The notes: a model not told the origin generated them from the sequence alone. A DNA stretch of 64,000 nucleotides from Mobilicoccus massiliensis (GCF_000826525.2 NZ_LN651328.1:266432-330431); one strand, 5' to 3'. Counted from the stretch's first letter, positions 8,899 to 18,365 are shown. Numbers and translations are program-made.

Positions 8899-10518
8899 TC
8901 AGTAGCGGAAACGTTCGAGGATCTGCCGCAGCCCGGCGGCGCGCTCGCCCAGCTCGTGTGCGGCGGCGGCCGTGCCGCGGGAGGCGTCGACGCTCGTGCG
9001 GGCGGTGCGACTCACGCGGGAGACCCGCTCGGAGATCGCGGACGCGCCGGACGCGGCCTCGCCGACGTTGCGGCCCATCTCCTGGGTCGTGGCCGTCTGC
9101 TCCTCCACCGCCGAGGCGATGGCGGCCTGCGTGTCGTTGATCCGCGCGATGATCGCGCTGATCTCGCCGATCGCGGTGACCGCGGCCTCGGTGTCGGCCT
9201 GGATCGCCTCGATGCGGCGGCCGATGTCCTCGGTGGCCTTGGACGTCTCCTGGGCGAGGTCCTTGACCTCGTTGGCGACGACGGCGAAGCCCTTGCCGGC
9301 CTCCCCCGCCCGCGCGGCCTCGATCGTCGCGTTGAGGGCGAGGAGGTTGGTCTGTTCGGCGATCGACGTGATGGCCCGCACCACCTCGCCGACCTCCGCC
9401 GAGCTCGCTCCGAGCTTGGCGATGGTCGTGTTGGTGCGATCGGCCACCTGCACGGCCGACGCGGCGACGCCCGCGGCGTCGTCGGCCGACCGCGCGATCT
9501 CTCGGATCGAGGCGGTCATCTCCTCGGTGCCCGCGGCCACGGTCTGCACGTTGCGCGACATGTCGCCCGAGGAGGAACTCACGGCCTCCAGGTCGGTGCT
9601 GGTCGCGTCCGCGCCCTTGTCGAGCTCGGAGGCCTGCTCGGCGAGACGGAGCGAGGACTCGGTGACGCCGTCGGCGGCGACCCCCACGGCCTGGAGGATC
9701 TGGCGTACCGACTCACGGGTCGCGTCGGCGGCCCGCGCGAGGTCGCCGATCTCGTCACCGGGAGCCACCCCGGTCGGCCGGGTCAGGTCGCCACCCGCCA
9801 TGCCCGTGAGCGCCTGTTCCACCCCGCGCATCCGGCGGGCGACGGAACGAGCGACGAGCAGCGCGAGCACGATGACGGTGACGCCGATGACGACGAACGT
9901 GACCACCATGACGATCCGCTGACGCGCCGCGGCCGCCTGTGCCTCGGCGGCGGCCTCTGCGGCCCCGGTCGACGCCGAGTCGCCGAGCCTGGCGAGCACG
10001 TCACGGCTCTCGGTGAGCAGCGCCCACGAGCGGTCGATCTGCTTGGCCCCGGCCGCGCGGTCGTGGGCGAGGTAGAGCTCGGTGCCCCGCTTCTCGGCCT
10101 CGGTGAACTCGGTGTCGATCTCGCGCAGCCGCACGATGTCGTCGGCCTGGGCCTCGGTGAGCCCTTCGGAGGGGAACGAGGCGAGCAACCGGCTCTTCTC
10201 GTCGTGGATCGAGCGGGACTCGCCGCGTTCGGGCGAACTCTCCGACGCCGCGTCCCAGTTGCCGCCGTTCACCTGCAGCACGTAGCGGGTCTGCGCGGCA
10301 CGCAACCGCTCGTCGAGGGCGGAGATCTGCGCGGCCGTCCGCGCCACGGCCGCCTGGGTCTCGTGTTCGCGCGCGGCGCTGCCCGCGCCGGCCGAGGCCG
10401 CCCACGACGCCGCGAGGAACACGAGCAGCCCGAGCACGCCGATGACGCCGATCGAGACGATCTTGGTGGCGAGCGGCACTCGCGCGACGAACGACGGGGA
10501 CGGCGTGCTGGTCGACAC
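8899..10518 (-). CDS. Methyl-accepting chemotaxis protein (first)
   Basis: A 539-residue chemoreceptor with an N-terminal membrane helix (about residues 18-40), a helical extracytoplasmic sensor of about 150 residues with no recognised ligand motif, a second membrane helix ([22 protein letters not shown]), a HAMP region, and the signalling hairpin tip [28 protein letters not shown] start at 10518 is chosen because CAGGAG precedes it; the longer frame to 10596 has no such site. The ligand is unknown. Confidence 0.93.
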   Translation of the reverse strand: MSTSTPSPSFVARVPLATKIVSIGVIGVLGLLVFLAASWAASAGAGSAAREHETQAAVARTAAQISALDERLRAAQTRYVLQVNGGNWDAASESSPERGESRSIHDEKSRLLASFPSEGLTEAQADDIVRLREIDTEFTEAEKRGTELYLAHDRAAGAKQIDRSWALLTESRDVLARLGDSASTGAAEAAAEAQAAAARQRIVMVVTFVVIGVTVIVLALLVARSVARRMRGVEQALTGMAGGDLTRPTGVAPGDEIGDLARAADATRESVRQILQAVGVAADGVTESSLRLAEQASELDKGADATSTDLEAVSSSSGDMSRNVQTVAAGTEEMTASIREIARSADDAAGVAASAVQVADRTNTTIAKLGASSAEVGEVVRAITSIAEQTNLLALNATIEAARAGEAGKGFAVVANEVKDLAQETSKATEDIGRRIEAIQADTEAAVTAIGEISAIIARINDTQAAIASAVEEQTATTQEMGRNVGEAASGASAISERVSRVSRTARTSVDASRGTAAAAHELGERAAGLRQILERFRY

Positions 10519-10555
10519 GTGGGCTCCTGGAGGGACGAGCGGTCGGACGCTCTGC

Positions 10556-10582
10556 TCATCGGCGAAATCCCGCGCGAACAAA
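10556..10582 (-). promoter_or_regulatory. Sigma-28-like promoter of the first chemoreceptor
   Basis: TTTG (10582-10579), a 15-base spacer and GCCGATGA (10563-10556) on the minus strand, 38 bases upstream of the GTG start. The -35 is the weakest of the set. Confidence 0.55.
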
Positions 10583-10791
10583 GGGAACCGGCGCACTCAG
10601 CTCTGGATTCCGGCCGGTGGTCGGGCCGCGGGATCGCGACGCCACTCCCGGTTCACGTACCCCCGCGAATGCACGGACGCGAGCGCACGCCCCCGTCGCC
10701 GACCCGCTCGAACGGTGCGGCGCGAGCGTCCGTGCCAGAATCGAGACCCCGCCTGCCGGGGCCGCCGACACGCCTGCCAAGGAGTACAGCC

Positions 10792-11241
10792 GTGAAGATC
10801 GCCATGGGCGCCGACCACGCCGGATTCACCCTCAAGACCGCCATCAAGGAACACCTCGAGGGGCTCGGCCACGAGATCCTCGACGCCGGGACGAACTCCA
10901 CCGAGCGCACCGACTACCCGATCTACGGCTCGCGAGCCGCTCACCTCGTGACGAGCGGCGAGGCCGATCTCGGTGTCCTCACCTGCGGCTCGGGCATCGG
11001 CATCTCGATCGCCGCCAACAAGGTGCCGGGAACGCGGTGCGTTGTGTGCATCGAGCCGTACTCGGCGGCGATGGCGCGCCGACACAACGACGCGAACATG
11101 CTGGCCCTCGGTGAACGATTCGTCGGCGTCGACATGGCGCTCTCGTGCGTCGACGCGTTCCTCGCCGCGCAGTTCGAGGGCGGTCGCCATGCCGCCCGCG
11201 TCGCTCTCTTCGACGACATCGAGGCCGGCAAGGAGCTCTGA
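10792..11241 (+). CDS. rpiB: Ribose-5-phosphate isomerase B (RpiB/LacAB family)
   Basis: A 149-residue sugar-phosphate isomerase: ADHAGF near the start (Asp8-His9) and the catalytic-cysteine loop LTCGSGIGISIAANK (Cys65) identify RpiB, which interconverts ribose-5-phosphate and ribulose-5-phosphate. GTG at 10792 has AAGGAG in front. It is a lone plus-strand metabolic gene inside a chemotaxis region; nothing ties it to motility, so it may be an inserted bystander. LacAB-type specificity cannot be excluded. Confidence 0.92.
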   Translation: MKIAMGADHAGFTLKTAIKEHLEGLGHEILDAGTNSTERTDYPIYGSRAAHLVTSGEADLGVLTCGSGIGISIAANKVPGTRCVVCIEPYSAAMARRHNDANMLALGERFVGVDMALSCVDAFLAAQFEGGRHAARVALFDDIEAGKEL

Positions 11242-11252
11242 CGCTCCCCAGT

Positions 11253-11342
11253 ACGCCGAGACAGCCGCCGTTTCCGGCCTCCGCACCCCTCAGCGACGAC
11301 CGCTGAGGGCGTGGGGGCCGGAAACGACGGCTGTCTCGGCGT
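11253..11342. repeat. Family A palindrome between convergent rpiB and cheW
   Basis: An almost full-length hairpin: the left arm begins ACGCCGAGACAGCCGCCGTT and the right arm ends with its complement, with only ACGA as loop. It lies between two convergent genes and can terminate both. The outer 25 or so bases recur at 41163-41250 around a different centre, so it is a repeat family and not a one-off terminator. Confidence 0.9.
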
Positions 11343-11358
11343 GTAGAGGGTCAGAGGG

Positions 11359-11790
11359 TCAGGCAGCGACCTCCACGTCGACGGCCTTCTCGGTGTCGAG
11401 CACGAGCATGAGCTGGCGGTCGAGCTTGCACACCTGGGTGATGAGGTCGCGCACGCGCGGGGGAACCGTGTCCGGCGGAGCCTCGAAGCGGTCGAGGTCG
11501 GGTTCGAGCACGTCGCCGATCTCGTCGACGAGCAGGCTCGTGGCCGAGTCGGAGTTGCGGACGACGACGTTGGTCACCTCCTGGCCCTCCTCCCGCGGCG
11601 GCAGGCCCATCCGCTCGCGCAGGTCGATCGTGATGACGATCTGCCCGCGCAGGTTGATGAGTCCGGAGACCTCCTTGGACGAGAGCGGCACCCGAGTCAG
11701 CGCCTGCTCACGGAGCACCTCCTGCACGGTCTCGACCGGCACCCCGAAGAGGTGGCCGCCGAGGCGAAAGGTGCAGTACTGGGTCGACAT
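11359..11790 (-). CDS. cheW: Chemotaxis coupling protein CheW
   Basis: A 143-residue single CheW domain: YCTFRLGGHLFGVPVETVQEV, VPLSSKEVSGLINLRGQIV, and LLVDEIGDVLE. It links chemoreceptors to CheA. The ATG at 11790 is chosen for the GGAAGG site before it; the longer frame adds an unrelated basic leader. A sigma-28-like promoter lies 78 bases upstream. Confidence 0.95.
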   Translation of the reverse strand: MSTQYCTFRLGGHLFGVPVETVQEVLREQALTRVPLSSKEVSGLINLRGQIVITIDLRERMGLPPREEGQEVTNVVVRNSDSATSLLVDEIGDVLEPDLDRFEAPPDTVPPRVRDLITQVCKLDRQLMLVLDTEKAVDVEVAA

Positions 11791-11867
11791 GTCGCATCCT
11801 TCCAGGTCAGCGACCTGATGGCCGCCGGCGCGTCCCGGTCGGGGCGCGTTGTGATCTGCTCGCCTAC

Positions 11868-11894
11868 TCATCGGCGGATCGGCCGCCGACTCAA
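11868..11894 (-). promoter_or_regulatory. Sigma-28-like promoter of cheW
   Basis: TTGA (11894-11891), a 15-base spacer and GCCGATGA (11875-11868) on the minus strand, followed by GTAGGCGAGCAG, which resembles the run after the cheA box. Confidence 0.7.
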
Positions 11895-11940
11895 CTCATT
11901 CCGCCCGCGCGCCCTCGGCCGCGCGGGGCGCGCGGGCGGC

Positions 11941-13620
11941 TCAGTACTGGAACCGCCCCACGAGGGACTGGAGCTCACCGGCGCGCTGGGCGAGCTCCTG
12001 GGCCGCGTGGGAGGTGTTGTCGGCCGCCGAGGTGGTGTCGCCGGCCGAGCGGGCCACCGACGTCACGCTCTGCGCGATCCGGTCGGCGCCCGACGCGGCG
12101 TCGTTCACGTTGCGGCCCATCTCGTTGGTCGTCGCGGTCTGCTCCTCGACGGCGCTGGCGATGGTGGCCTGCGTGTCGTTGATCTGCGCGATGATCGAGG
12201 AGATCTCACTGATCGCCGCCACCGCGGCCTCGGTGTCGACCTGGATCGCCTCGACACGGTGACTGATGTCCTCGGTGGCCTTCGACGTCTCCTGGGCCAG
12301 GTCCTTGACCTCGTTGGCGACGACGGCGAAGCCCTTGCCGGCCTCCCCCGCCCGCGCGGCCTCGATCGTCGCGTTGAGAGCGAGAAGGTTGGTCTGCTCG
12401 GCGATGCTCGTGATCGTCTTGATGACGTTGCCGATCTCGACGCTGGACTCCCCCAGCTTGGCGACGGTGCCGTTGGTGCGGTCGGCGACCTGCACCGCGG
12501 AGGCCGCGACACCGGCGGCGTCGTTGGCGTTCTTCGCGATCTCGCGGATCGAGGCGGTCATCTCCTCGGTGCCGGCCGCGACGGTCTGCACGTTGCGCGA
12601 GACCTCCTCGGCCGAGCCCGAGGCCAGGCCGGCCTGCTTGGACGATTCGGTGGCCGAGCCGTTGAGCTGGGCCGACGTGGCCGACAATTCCTCGGAGGCC
12701 GCGGCCACCGACGACGCGGCGTTGCCGACCTCCGACATGACCTCCTGCATCGCGACTCGTGTGGTCTCGGCCGCGACGGCCATCTCGCCGAGCTCGTCGG
12801 TGCCGGTGTGGGTGCAGGGGACGGTGAGGTCGCCGCGCCCCATCGCCTGCAGCGTCGTCTTGACGCCGTTCGCCGCCCTGAGGAACGCGCCGGCGATGCG
12901 GCTCGCGAGTGCGAGCACGATGCCCGCGACGATGACGAGGAGGATCCACGAGATCCACCGCGACATGGTGGCCGCGGCAGCGGCGTCGTTTTCCGCGGTC
13001 TTGGCGCGGGCCTTCGCCGACTCCGTGACCTGGTCGGCCGCGTCCGTGAGCTTCTGCACCAGCGCCGAGGTCTCGGCGGTGACGACCTGGTCGGCCTGTG
13101 CCGTGGACTCCTTGGTGCCCTGTTCGTACAACTCGACCGCTCGTGCGTCGGCCTGCGCGAACTCCGCGGCGGCGGACTTGACCGCCTCGAGGCCCGCACG
13201 TCCCTCCTCCGTCTTCAGCTCCGGGAAGTTGGCGAGGTGGTCGTCGAGCTCCTTCATCGTCGCCTCGAACGCCTTGCGGTTCGGGTCGGAGCCCTTGATC
13301 GCCTTGACGCCCTTGCTGTGCACGTCGACCGCGTACGCGTTCTCGTACGCGTTGGCGGCGTTGATGAGCGTGAGCGTGTGGTTGGACGCCGCGCGCGCCA
13401 CCGAGGCAGCGGCGATCTCGTGCGCCGCGTTCTCCAACCGCGAGTAGCTCCAGGTGCTCACGAGGGTGAGCAGGAGGAGGCCGGCGACGCCCAGGACGCC
13501 GACGCCGAGGACCTTGCCGCGGACTCCGAGCCCGCGCTGTCTGCTCCCGTCGGCGGCGGCCGGGTGGCCGCCTTCGGGTAGCGGTGCGACCTGTAGTGGG
13601 GCGACCTCGGTTGCGGGCAT
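11941..13620 (-). CDS. Methyl-accepting chemotaxis protein (second)
   Basis: A 559-residue chemoreceptor. A membrane helix lies near residues 35-55, a helical sensor domain follows, then a second membrane helix ([18 protein letters not shown]), HAMP and a signalling domain [24 protein letters not shown]. The cytoplasmic half is nearly the same as the first receptor while the sensor halves differ, as expected after duplication. GGGAGG precedes the ATG at 13620. I found no GCCGAT box in its CA-rich leader, so its expression may differ from the other che genes. Confidence 0.93.
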   Translation of the reverse strand: MPATEVAPLQVAPLPEGGHPAAADGSRQRGLGVRGKVLGVGVLGVAGLLLLTLVSTWSYSRLENAAHEIAAASVARAASNHTLTLINAANAYENAYAVDVHSKGVKAIKGSDPNRKAFEATMKELDDHLANFPELKTEEGRAGLEAVKSAAAEFAQADARAVELYEQGTKESTAQADQVVTAETSALVQKLTDAADQVTESAKARAKTAENDAAAAATMSRWISWILLVIVAGIVLALASRIAGAFLRAANGVKTTLQAMGRGDLTVPCTHTGTDELGEMAVAAETTRVAMQEVMSEVGNAASSVAAASEELSATSAQLNGSATESSKQAGLASGSAEEVSRNVQTVAAGTEEMTASIREIAKNANDAAGVAASAVQVADRTNGTVAKLGESSVEIGNVIKTITSIAEQTNLLALNATIEAARAGEAGKGFAVVANEVKDLAQETSKATEDISHRVEAIQVDTEAAVAAISEISSIIAQINDTQATIASAVEEQTATTNEMGRNVNDAASGADRIAQSVTSVARSAGDTTSAADNTSHAAQELAQRAGELQSLVGRFQY

Positions 13621-13757
13621 GCCGTTCCTCCCGGGTGGTGCGACGAGCGGTGGTCGGGGTGGGGTGGTGGTCGGGGTGTGTCGTCCGGTGCGTGTGGTTG
13701 TTGGTGTCGTTGTGGGCCGTGATGGGTGTCGTGGTGAGTGCTACCGGTGAAACCGCA

Positions 13758-13783
13758 GACGGCACCGCAGTTGCGGTGCCGTC
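13758..13783 (-). terminator. Terminator-like hairpin after cheA
   Basis: A 12-base perfect stem (GACGGCACCGCA with its complement, 2-base loop) starts 25 bases downstream of the cheA stop on the minus strand. The T-run after it is weak. Confidence 0.65.
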
Positions 13784-13808
13784 GAGCGGATCATGAGGTG
13801 GGCCTCGA

Positions 13809-16334
13809 TCAGTAGCCGTGTCCGGAGAACGCGCCCGAGTACCCCTCGGCGCCGAGCAGCTCCGGAACCTCCGGAGGCATGAGGGCGGCGAGCGTGGCGT
13901 CGATGTTGAGCAGCTCGGTGACGTGCTCGTTGACGACGGCGGAGCCGAGGTTGCCACCGGTGTCGAGGTGGGTGCGGATCGCGAGCTCGTCCTCGACGAT
14001 GTCGAGCACCTGCGAGACGACGAACCCGAACAGGTGACCCTGGTGGTGGCACACGACGACCTGCAGTGAGGCGTCCTGCTCCTCCATCGCGTCGTAGCTG
14101 CCGTAGTCGTCGGCCAGGCGCAGCAGCGGGAGGATCACTCCGCGGTACTGCACGACCTGGTTGGGGCCGACGGTCTCGACGCGTGACATCGAGAACTCCT
14201 CGAGCCGTTCGACGCACGCGAGTGGCAGCGCCACCCGGCGGCCGTTGCTGAGCTTGACGACGAGCAGCGAGGTCGAGTCCTTGTTCGACAGGATCGCCTC
14301 CTCGGCGGCCCGGCGGGCGGCCTCGGCGCTCTCGTTGACCATGCCGGCGTGCGCGGCCAGCGCGTTGGCGTCGAGGATGAGCGCCACGCGGCCGTCACCC
14401 ATGAGGGTGGCGCCGGCGTAGAGGTCGATGCCGCGCAACTGCCGGCCGAGCGGCTTGACGACGATCTCCTCGGTGTCCTCGATGTCGTCGACGACGAGCC
14501 CGAACTGGCGCTGGTCGGCGCGCAGCACGGCGATGAACGTCGTGTCGTGCTCCTCCTTGTCGACGCCGAGCTGGTCGCGCAGGTCGACGAGCGGCAGCAA
14601 CTGGCCGCGGAGGCGGTACACGGGCGTGCCCTGGATCGTCTCGAGACGCTCGGCCATCTGCTCCTTGTCGAGGCGCACGAGCTCGAGGAGGTTGACCTGC
14701 GGGATCGCGAACATGTTGTCCTTGCCCCGCACGAGCAGGGCCGGGATGATCGCGAGCGTCAGCGGGATCTTGATGCGGGTCGTCGTGCCCTCGCCGTAGA
14801 CCGAGCTGACGTCGATGACGCCGCCGATCTTCTCGATGTTGGTCTTGACGACGTCCATGCCGACACCACGGCCCGAGACGTTGGAGACCTTCTCGGCGGT
14901 GGAGAACCCGGCGCGGAAGATGAGGTGCTGAGCGTCGCGATCCGACATGCGGTCGGCCTCTTCGCGGGTGATGACACCCTTCTCGACGGCCTTCTCCCTG
15001 ACCTTGTCGGGATTGATGCCGGCGCCGTCGTCGATGATCTCGATGTTGACCTGGCCGCCCTCGTGGAACGCCCGCATGAGCAGGACGCCCTCGGGGTTCT
15101 TGCCCTTGGCGATGCGCACGTCCGGCGGCTCGATGCCGTGGTCGCACGAGTTGCGCACGAGGTGGGTCAGCGGGTCCTTGATGGCCTCGAGGATCGTCTT
15201 GTCGAGCTCGGTCTCCTTGCCCTCCATCTCGACGCGGATCCGGCGACCCATCTGGTTGGCGAGGTCACGCACGACGCGGGGGATCTTGTTCCACACGTTC
15301 TCGATGGGCTGCATGCGCGTCTTCATGACGCCCTCCTGCAGCTCGCTCGCGACGAGCGAGAGGCGGTGCATGCTGCGCTGGAGCTCCTGGTCGTCGCTCG
15401 CGGCGGCGCGCTGGACGAGCTGGTTGCGCGAGAGCACGAGCTCGCCGACGAGGTTCATGAGCGAGTCGAGCAGGTCGACGTCGACGCGGATGCTGCTGTC
15501 GGCGACCGAACGCGACTTCTTCTCGCCGCCGTCACCGGCGGGAGCAGTCGCGGCCTGGGCCGCGCCGGCCTGGGCGGTGGCTGCGGCCTTGACGGCGTTG
15601 ACGGCCTCGTTCTTCGCGTCGTCGGAGTCACCGGAGACGTCGCCGGCGTCGACGGAGCCGGAGTGCTCATCGCCGCCGGTGGGGGTCTCGGTGGAGTTCG
15701 CCTCGGCGGGACGCTGCTCGGTGGCGACGGTGGTCACCGAGACCGACGTGCCGTCCGCGGCCTCCATCGACTCCTCGTACGTCGAGACGGTGGTCGTCGT
15801 CGCACCGTCGGTGGTCGTCGTCACGCTCTCCTGGTACGACTCGGTCATCGGCTCGCTCACCTGCTCGTTCTGGGCCACCGCCGACACGGCGGGGGCGGCG
15901 ACGGACGCGGCCTCGACACCGCCGGCCGCGGCCTCGGCGGCCGGGGAGCGTCCTTCGAGCAGCGCGTGCAGCTTGGCAGTGAGCTCCTGGTACTCCTCGG
16001 AGCCCTCGTGGCCGTCGTTCTCGATGTGGCCGAGCAGGGAGCGCACGGCGTCGACCATCTCGAGCAGCGCGGTGGCCATCTCGGGGTTGAGCACCATCTC
16101 ACCGTCGCGCAGCTTGGACAGCAGCGACTCGCCGGCGTGCGCCACCCGCTCCAGGGTGTGCAGGGCGAGGAACCCACTCGTTCCCTTGATCGTGTGCAGC
16201 GTCCGGAAGATGCTCGACAGCAGCTCCCTCGACTCCGGCTCCCGCTCCAACGCGAGCAGGTCCTGGTCGAGCTGGTCCAGGTTCTCGTGACTTTCCACGA
16301 GGAATTCCTGAACGATCTCCTCCATGCCGTCCAT
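13809..16334 (-). CDS. cheA: Chemotaxis histidine kinase CheA with two CheW-like domains
   Basis: An 841-residue kinase. Phosphotransfer domain at residues 1-130 with His47 (TLHTIKGTSG); an acidic Ala/Thr/Ser linker to about 285 in place of a clear CheY-binding P2; dimerisation helices (LLDSLMNLVGELVLSRNQLV); ATP-binding domain with HLVRNSCDHG, IIDDGAGI and GRGVGMDVVKTNIEKIGG; then two successive CheW-like domains (about 560-690 and 720-830). It passes phosphate to the CheY proteins and CheB. The ATG at 16334 follows AGGAAGG; an upstream in-frame region is non-coding. Confidence 0.96.
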   Translation of the reverse strand: MDGMEEIVQEFLVESHENLDQLDQDLLALEREPESRELLSSIFRTLHTIKGTSGFLALHTLERVAHAGESLLSKLRDGEMVLNPEMATALLEMVDAVRSLLGHIENDGHEGSEEYQELTAKLHALLEGRSPAAEAAAGGVEAASVAAPAVSAVAQNEQVSEPMTESYQESVTTTTDGATTTTVSTYEESMEAADGTSVSVTTVATEQRPAEANSTETPTGGDEHSGSVDAGDVSGDSDDAKNEAVNAVKAAATAQAGAAQAATAPAGDGGEKKSRSVADSSIRVDVDLLDSLMNLVGELVLSRNQLVQRAAASDDQELQRSMHRLSLVASELQEGVMKTRMQPIENVWNKIPRVVRDLANQMGRRIRVEMEGKETELDKTILEAIKDPLTHLVRNSCDHGIEPPDVRIAKGKNPEGVLLMRAFHEGGQVNIEIIDDGAGINPDKVREKAVEKGVITREEADRMSDRDAQHLIFRAGFSTAEKVSNVSGRGVGMDVVKTNIEKIGGVIDVSSVYGEGTTTRIKIPLTLAIIPALLVRGKDNMFAIPQVNLLELVRLDKEQMAERLETIQGTPVYRLRGQLLPLVDLRDQLGVDKEEHDTTFIAVLRADQRQFGLVVDDIEDTEEIVVKPLGRQLRGIDLYAGATLMGDGRVALILDANALAAHAGMVNESAEAARRAAEEAILSNKDSTSLLVVKLSNGRRVALPLACVERLEEFSMSRVETVGPNQVVQYRGVILPLLRLADDYGSYDAMEEQDASLQVVVCHHQGHLFGFVVSQVLDIVEDELAIRTHLDTGGNLGSAVVNEHVTELLNIDATLAALMPPEVPELLGAEGYSGAFSGHGY

Positions 16335-16369
16335 GGGCACCTTCCTGGTCGCTGATCTTGCTCGCCCAC

Positions 16370-16396
16370 CCATCGGCGGCAGACTTGGTGACCTGA
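16370..16396 (-). promoter_or_regulatory. Sigma-28-like promoter of cheA
   Basis: TCAG (16396-16393), a 15-base spacer and GCCGATGG (16377-16370) on the minus strand, 36 bases upstream of the cheA start and followed by GTGGGCGAGCAAG. Confidence 0.7.
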
Positions 16397-16594
16397 GCGA
16401 GAGTTCACCCACCCCCTCGGGGGTGCCTCCGACGACGCCACGCATCCGCGACTCGACCGAGCCGGCGCGTCTTCTGCCGACGCGTGCGGTCTACGCGCGC
16501 GTACGCGCCCGCGCTCGCGGACGTGCGGTGACCACGGTCGGCAACCCCTGGTGCTTCCGTTCTGACCAGCGGCGATTCGCGTCACATTGGGCGC
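16397..16594. other. Centre of the divergent cheA / cheX promoter region
   Basis: Between the two sigma-28-like boxes lies about 200 bases with no supportable gene, including a CGCGCGTACGCGCCCGCG-type alternating stretch near 16495-16520. The whole cheA-cheX gap is 403 bases. Confidence 0.45.
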
Positions 16595-16621
16595 TCAGGT
16601 CATCGGCGCCGACGCCGATAA
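16595..16621 (+). promoter_or_regulatory. Sigma-28-like promoter of the cheX-cheY operon
   Basis: TCAG (16595-16598), a 15-base spacer and GCCGATAA (16614-16621), the best match to the textbook sigma-28 -10 in this window, 117 bases upstream of cheX. Confidence 0.75.
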
Positions 16622-16737
16622 AGAGGTTGTCCCCTTGCGGATGACATTGTCCCTGCTGCCGTTTCGCGGTCGTGAGACGCAGGGCCCGCGTCACCGAGTA
16701 CCACCAGACCACCGTGGTCGCCATCGAAGGACCGAGG

Positions 16738-17190
16738 ATGCACCTGTCAAACGACGATGTCGCAGCGATCGTCAACGAGGTCTGGAGCTCCATGCTCGGC
16801 CTGCCCGTGGACGCCGTCGACCTCGAGGCGCCGAAGCAGATCGACGGGCCGGCCATGTCGGGCTCCGTCGCGGTCAACGGTGCGACGGACTGTCTGATCT
16901 GCGTCGAGATGGGCCAGGACGCCGCTCGACTCTTCGGCGCGACGATGTTCGGCCTCGCCGAGGACGAGGCCTCCGACGACGACATCAGCGACGCGATCGG
17001 CGAGCTCACCAACATGGTCGGCGGCAACATCAAGAGCCTGCTGCCCGAGCCCAGCGCCCTCTCGCTGCCGGTGGTCGCCCAGGGCGTGAGCCCCACGCTC
17101 AAGGTGCCGTCGGCGAAGAAGCTCCTCCATTCCCTCTACATGTGCGGCGACAGGCCGATCCTCGTCACCGTGTGGAACCGCCAGGACTGA
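16738..17190 (+). CDS. cheX: CheX-family chemotaxis phosphatase
   Basis: A 150-residue protein with the CheX signature ELTNMVGGNIKSLLP near residues 88-102, where the Glu and Asn of the E-x-x-N motif place a water for dephosphorylating CheY-P. CheX/CheC proteins shorten the CheY signal in organisms without CheZ. The ATG at 16738 follows GAAGGACCGAGG; the longer frame adds a basic leader without a site. It is the first gene of the rightward operon with cheY (17259) and a second possible phosphatase (17671). Activity is inferred. Confidence 0.83.
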   Translation: MHLSNDDVAAIVNEVWSSMLGLPVDAVDLEAPKQIDGPAMSGSVAVNGATDCLICVEMGQDAARLFGATMFGLAEDEASDDDISDAIGELTNMVGGNIKSLLPEPSALSLPVVAQGVSPTLKVPSAKKLLHSLYMCGDRPILVTVWNRQD

Positions 17191-17258
17191 CCGTTCCCTG
17201 CCTCGGCATCCGCCGGGGCCCTGCCCGTAGCACGTACTCCCCGAAAGAGAGATTCACC

Positions 17259-17621
17259 GTGAAGGTTGTAGTCGCGGACGACAGCCGCGCCATGCGCATG
17301 ATCGTCGTCAGGACCCTCCGTCAGGCCGGTTACGACGGTGCCGAGATCATCGAGTGCGAGGACGGTGCCGAGGGCCTGGCCGCCGTCAAGGCCAACAGCC
17401 CCGACCTCGTCCTCTCCGACTGGAACATGCCCAACATGAACGGCATCGAGTTCCTCACCGCGCTGCGCGCCGAGGGCAACCAGGTGCCGTTCGGGTTCGT
17501 CACCTCCGAGGGCTCGGACACGATGCGCTCCCAGGCCGACGAGGGCGGGGCGCTGTTCCTCATCGCCAAGCCCTTCACGGCCGACATGTTCGCCGAGGCC
17601 CTCAAGCCGGTCCTCGGCTGA
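17259..17621 (+). CDS. cheY: Chemotaxis response regulator CheY (second)
   Basis: A 120-residue receiver with Asp7-Asp8, phospho-acceptor Asp54 (LSDWNMPNMNG), Thr82 and Lys104 (IAKPF). It differs considerably from the CheY at 8362. Flanked on both sides by CheX/CheC-like genes, it may be either the motor regulator or a phosphate sink. GTG start at 17259 with GAAAGAGAG upstream. Confidence 0.92.
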   Translation: MKVVVADDSRAMRMIVVRTLRQAGYDGAEIIECEDGAEGLAAVKANSPDLVLSDWNMPNMNGIEFLTALRAEGNQVPFGFVTSEGSDTMRSQADEGGALFLIAKPFTADMFAEALKPVLG

Positions 17622-17670
17622 CGAGCCGACCCCTCCTGTTCCGACCCGTATCGAACGAAGCGACGCGACG

Positions 17671-18156
17671 ATGGCCAAGATCCCCGACCACAAGCCCATC
17701 AAGGACCTCTTCGAGAGCCTGCTGGGGCGCGACGTCACCATCGCGACGCAGACCGAGAAGGTCGTGCCCACCGCCCGGCGTGCCTGCTGCGTGGGCACGT
17801 ACATGGACGGTCACGGTGAGACCCGTGCTCTCGTGGCGGCCGACCTCGAACTCTCGGCCCGTGCCGGCGCGGCCCTCGGGCTCGTTCCGGCGACCGGTGC
17901 CGCGACGGCCATCGAGAACAAGGAGTTGCCGGCGGCGCTCTACGACAACTTCTACGAGGTGCTCAACATCTTCTCGTCGCTGTTCTTCGACGACGAGACG
18001 GGCGCCAACCTCAAGCTCAAGACCGTCTACCAGCCGGGCATGATCCTTCCTCGCGCCGAGGCCATGCAGATCCGCGGCCTCGGCTCCCGCGAGGACTTCA
18101 CGCTCGACGTCGACGGTTACGGCACGGGTTCGCTCGGCATCATCATCCCGTTCTGA
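17671..18156 (+). CDS. CheC/CheX-like chemotaxis protein (tentative)
   Basis: A 161-residue protein that I do not recognise with certainty. Residues around 90-105 read YDNFYEVLNIFSSLFF, containing an E-x-x-N motif placed as in the CheC/CheX phosphatases, and the gene directly follows cheY. The rest alternates short strands and helices with no membrane segment or signal. It may be a second phosphatase, a degenerate partner of cheX, or another motility factor common in actinobacterial che operons. The spacing of 49 bases to cheY supports one transcript. Confidence 0.6.
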   Translation: MAKIPDHKPIKDLFESLLGRDVTIATQTEKVVPTARRACCVGTYMDGHGETRALVAADLELSARAGAALGLVPATGAATAIENKELPAALYDNFYEVLNIFSSLFFDDETGANLKLKTVYQPGMILPRAEAMQIRGLGSREDFTLDVDGYGTGSLGIIIPF

Positions 18157-18200
18157 CGGGCGGCGGCGGCCCCTTCCCGGGCCTGCGGCCACCCGCTCCG

Positions 18201-18237
18201 ATCCGCTCCGGCACCCCCTCGGGGAGCCGGAGCGGAT
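18201..18237 (+). terminator. Terminator after the cheX operon
   Basis: A 12-base perfect stem (ATCCGCTCCGGC with its complement at 18226-18237) and a T-containing tail, 45 bases after the last gene of the operon. Confidence 0.8.
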
Positions 18238-18274
18238 TCGGTTTCACGGGGTCTGATCAGGTACGCTCTCCGAT

Positions 18275-18363
18275 GGAGGATTCGCATAGTGGCCTAGTGC
18301 GCACGATTGGAAATCGTGTTGGGTTAATCACCCTCAGGGGTTCAAATCCCCTATCCTCCGCCA
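18275..18363 (+). tRNA. tRNA-Ser (anticodon GGA)
   Basis: The acceptor stem is GGAGGAT with ATCCTCC (18353-18359), followed by discriminator G and an encoded CCA (18361-18363). The anticodon arm is CACGA-TTGGAAA-TCGTG, giving anticodon GGA (reads UCC/UCU). A long variable arm follows, as in class II serine tRNAs, then the T-loop GTTCAAATC. All parts are visible. Confidence 0.97.
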
Positions 18364-18365
18364 CC

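Noticed and set aside
8431..11241. A 936-codon plus-strand frame ending in RpiB
   Set aside because: Only the last 149 codons from GTG 10792 are RpiB; the rest is antisense to a chemoreceptor and there is a ribosome site right before 10792.
18275..18363. tRNA-Ser as an integration (att) site for the flagellin cluster
   Set aside because: I looked for a repeat of the tRNA 3' end further on and for an integrase and saw neither.
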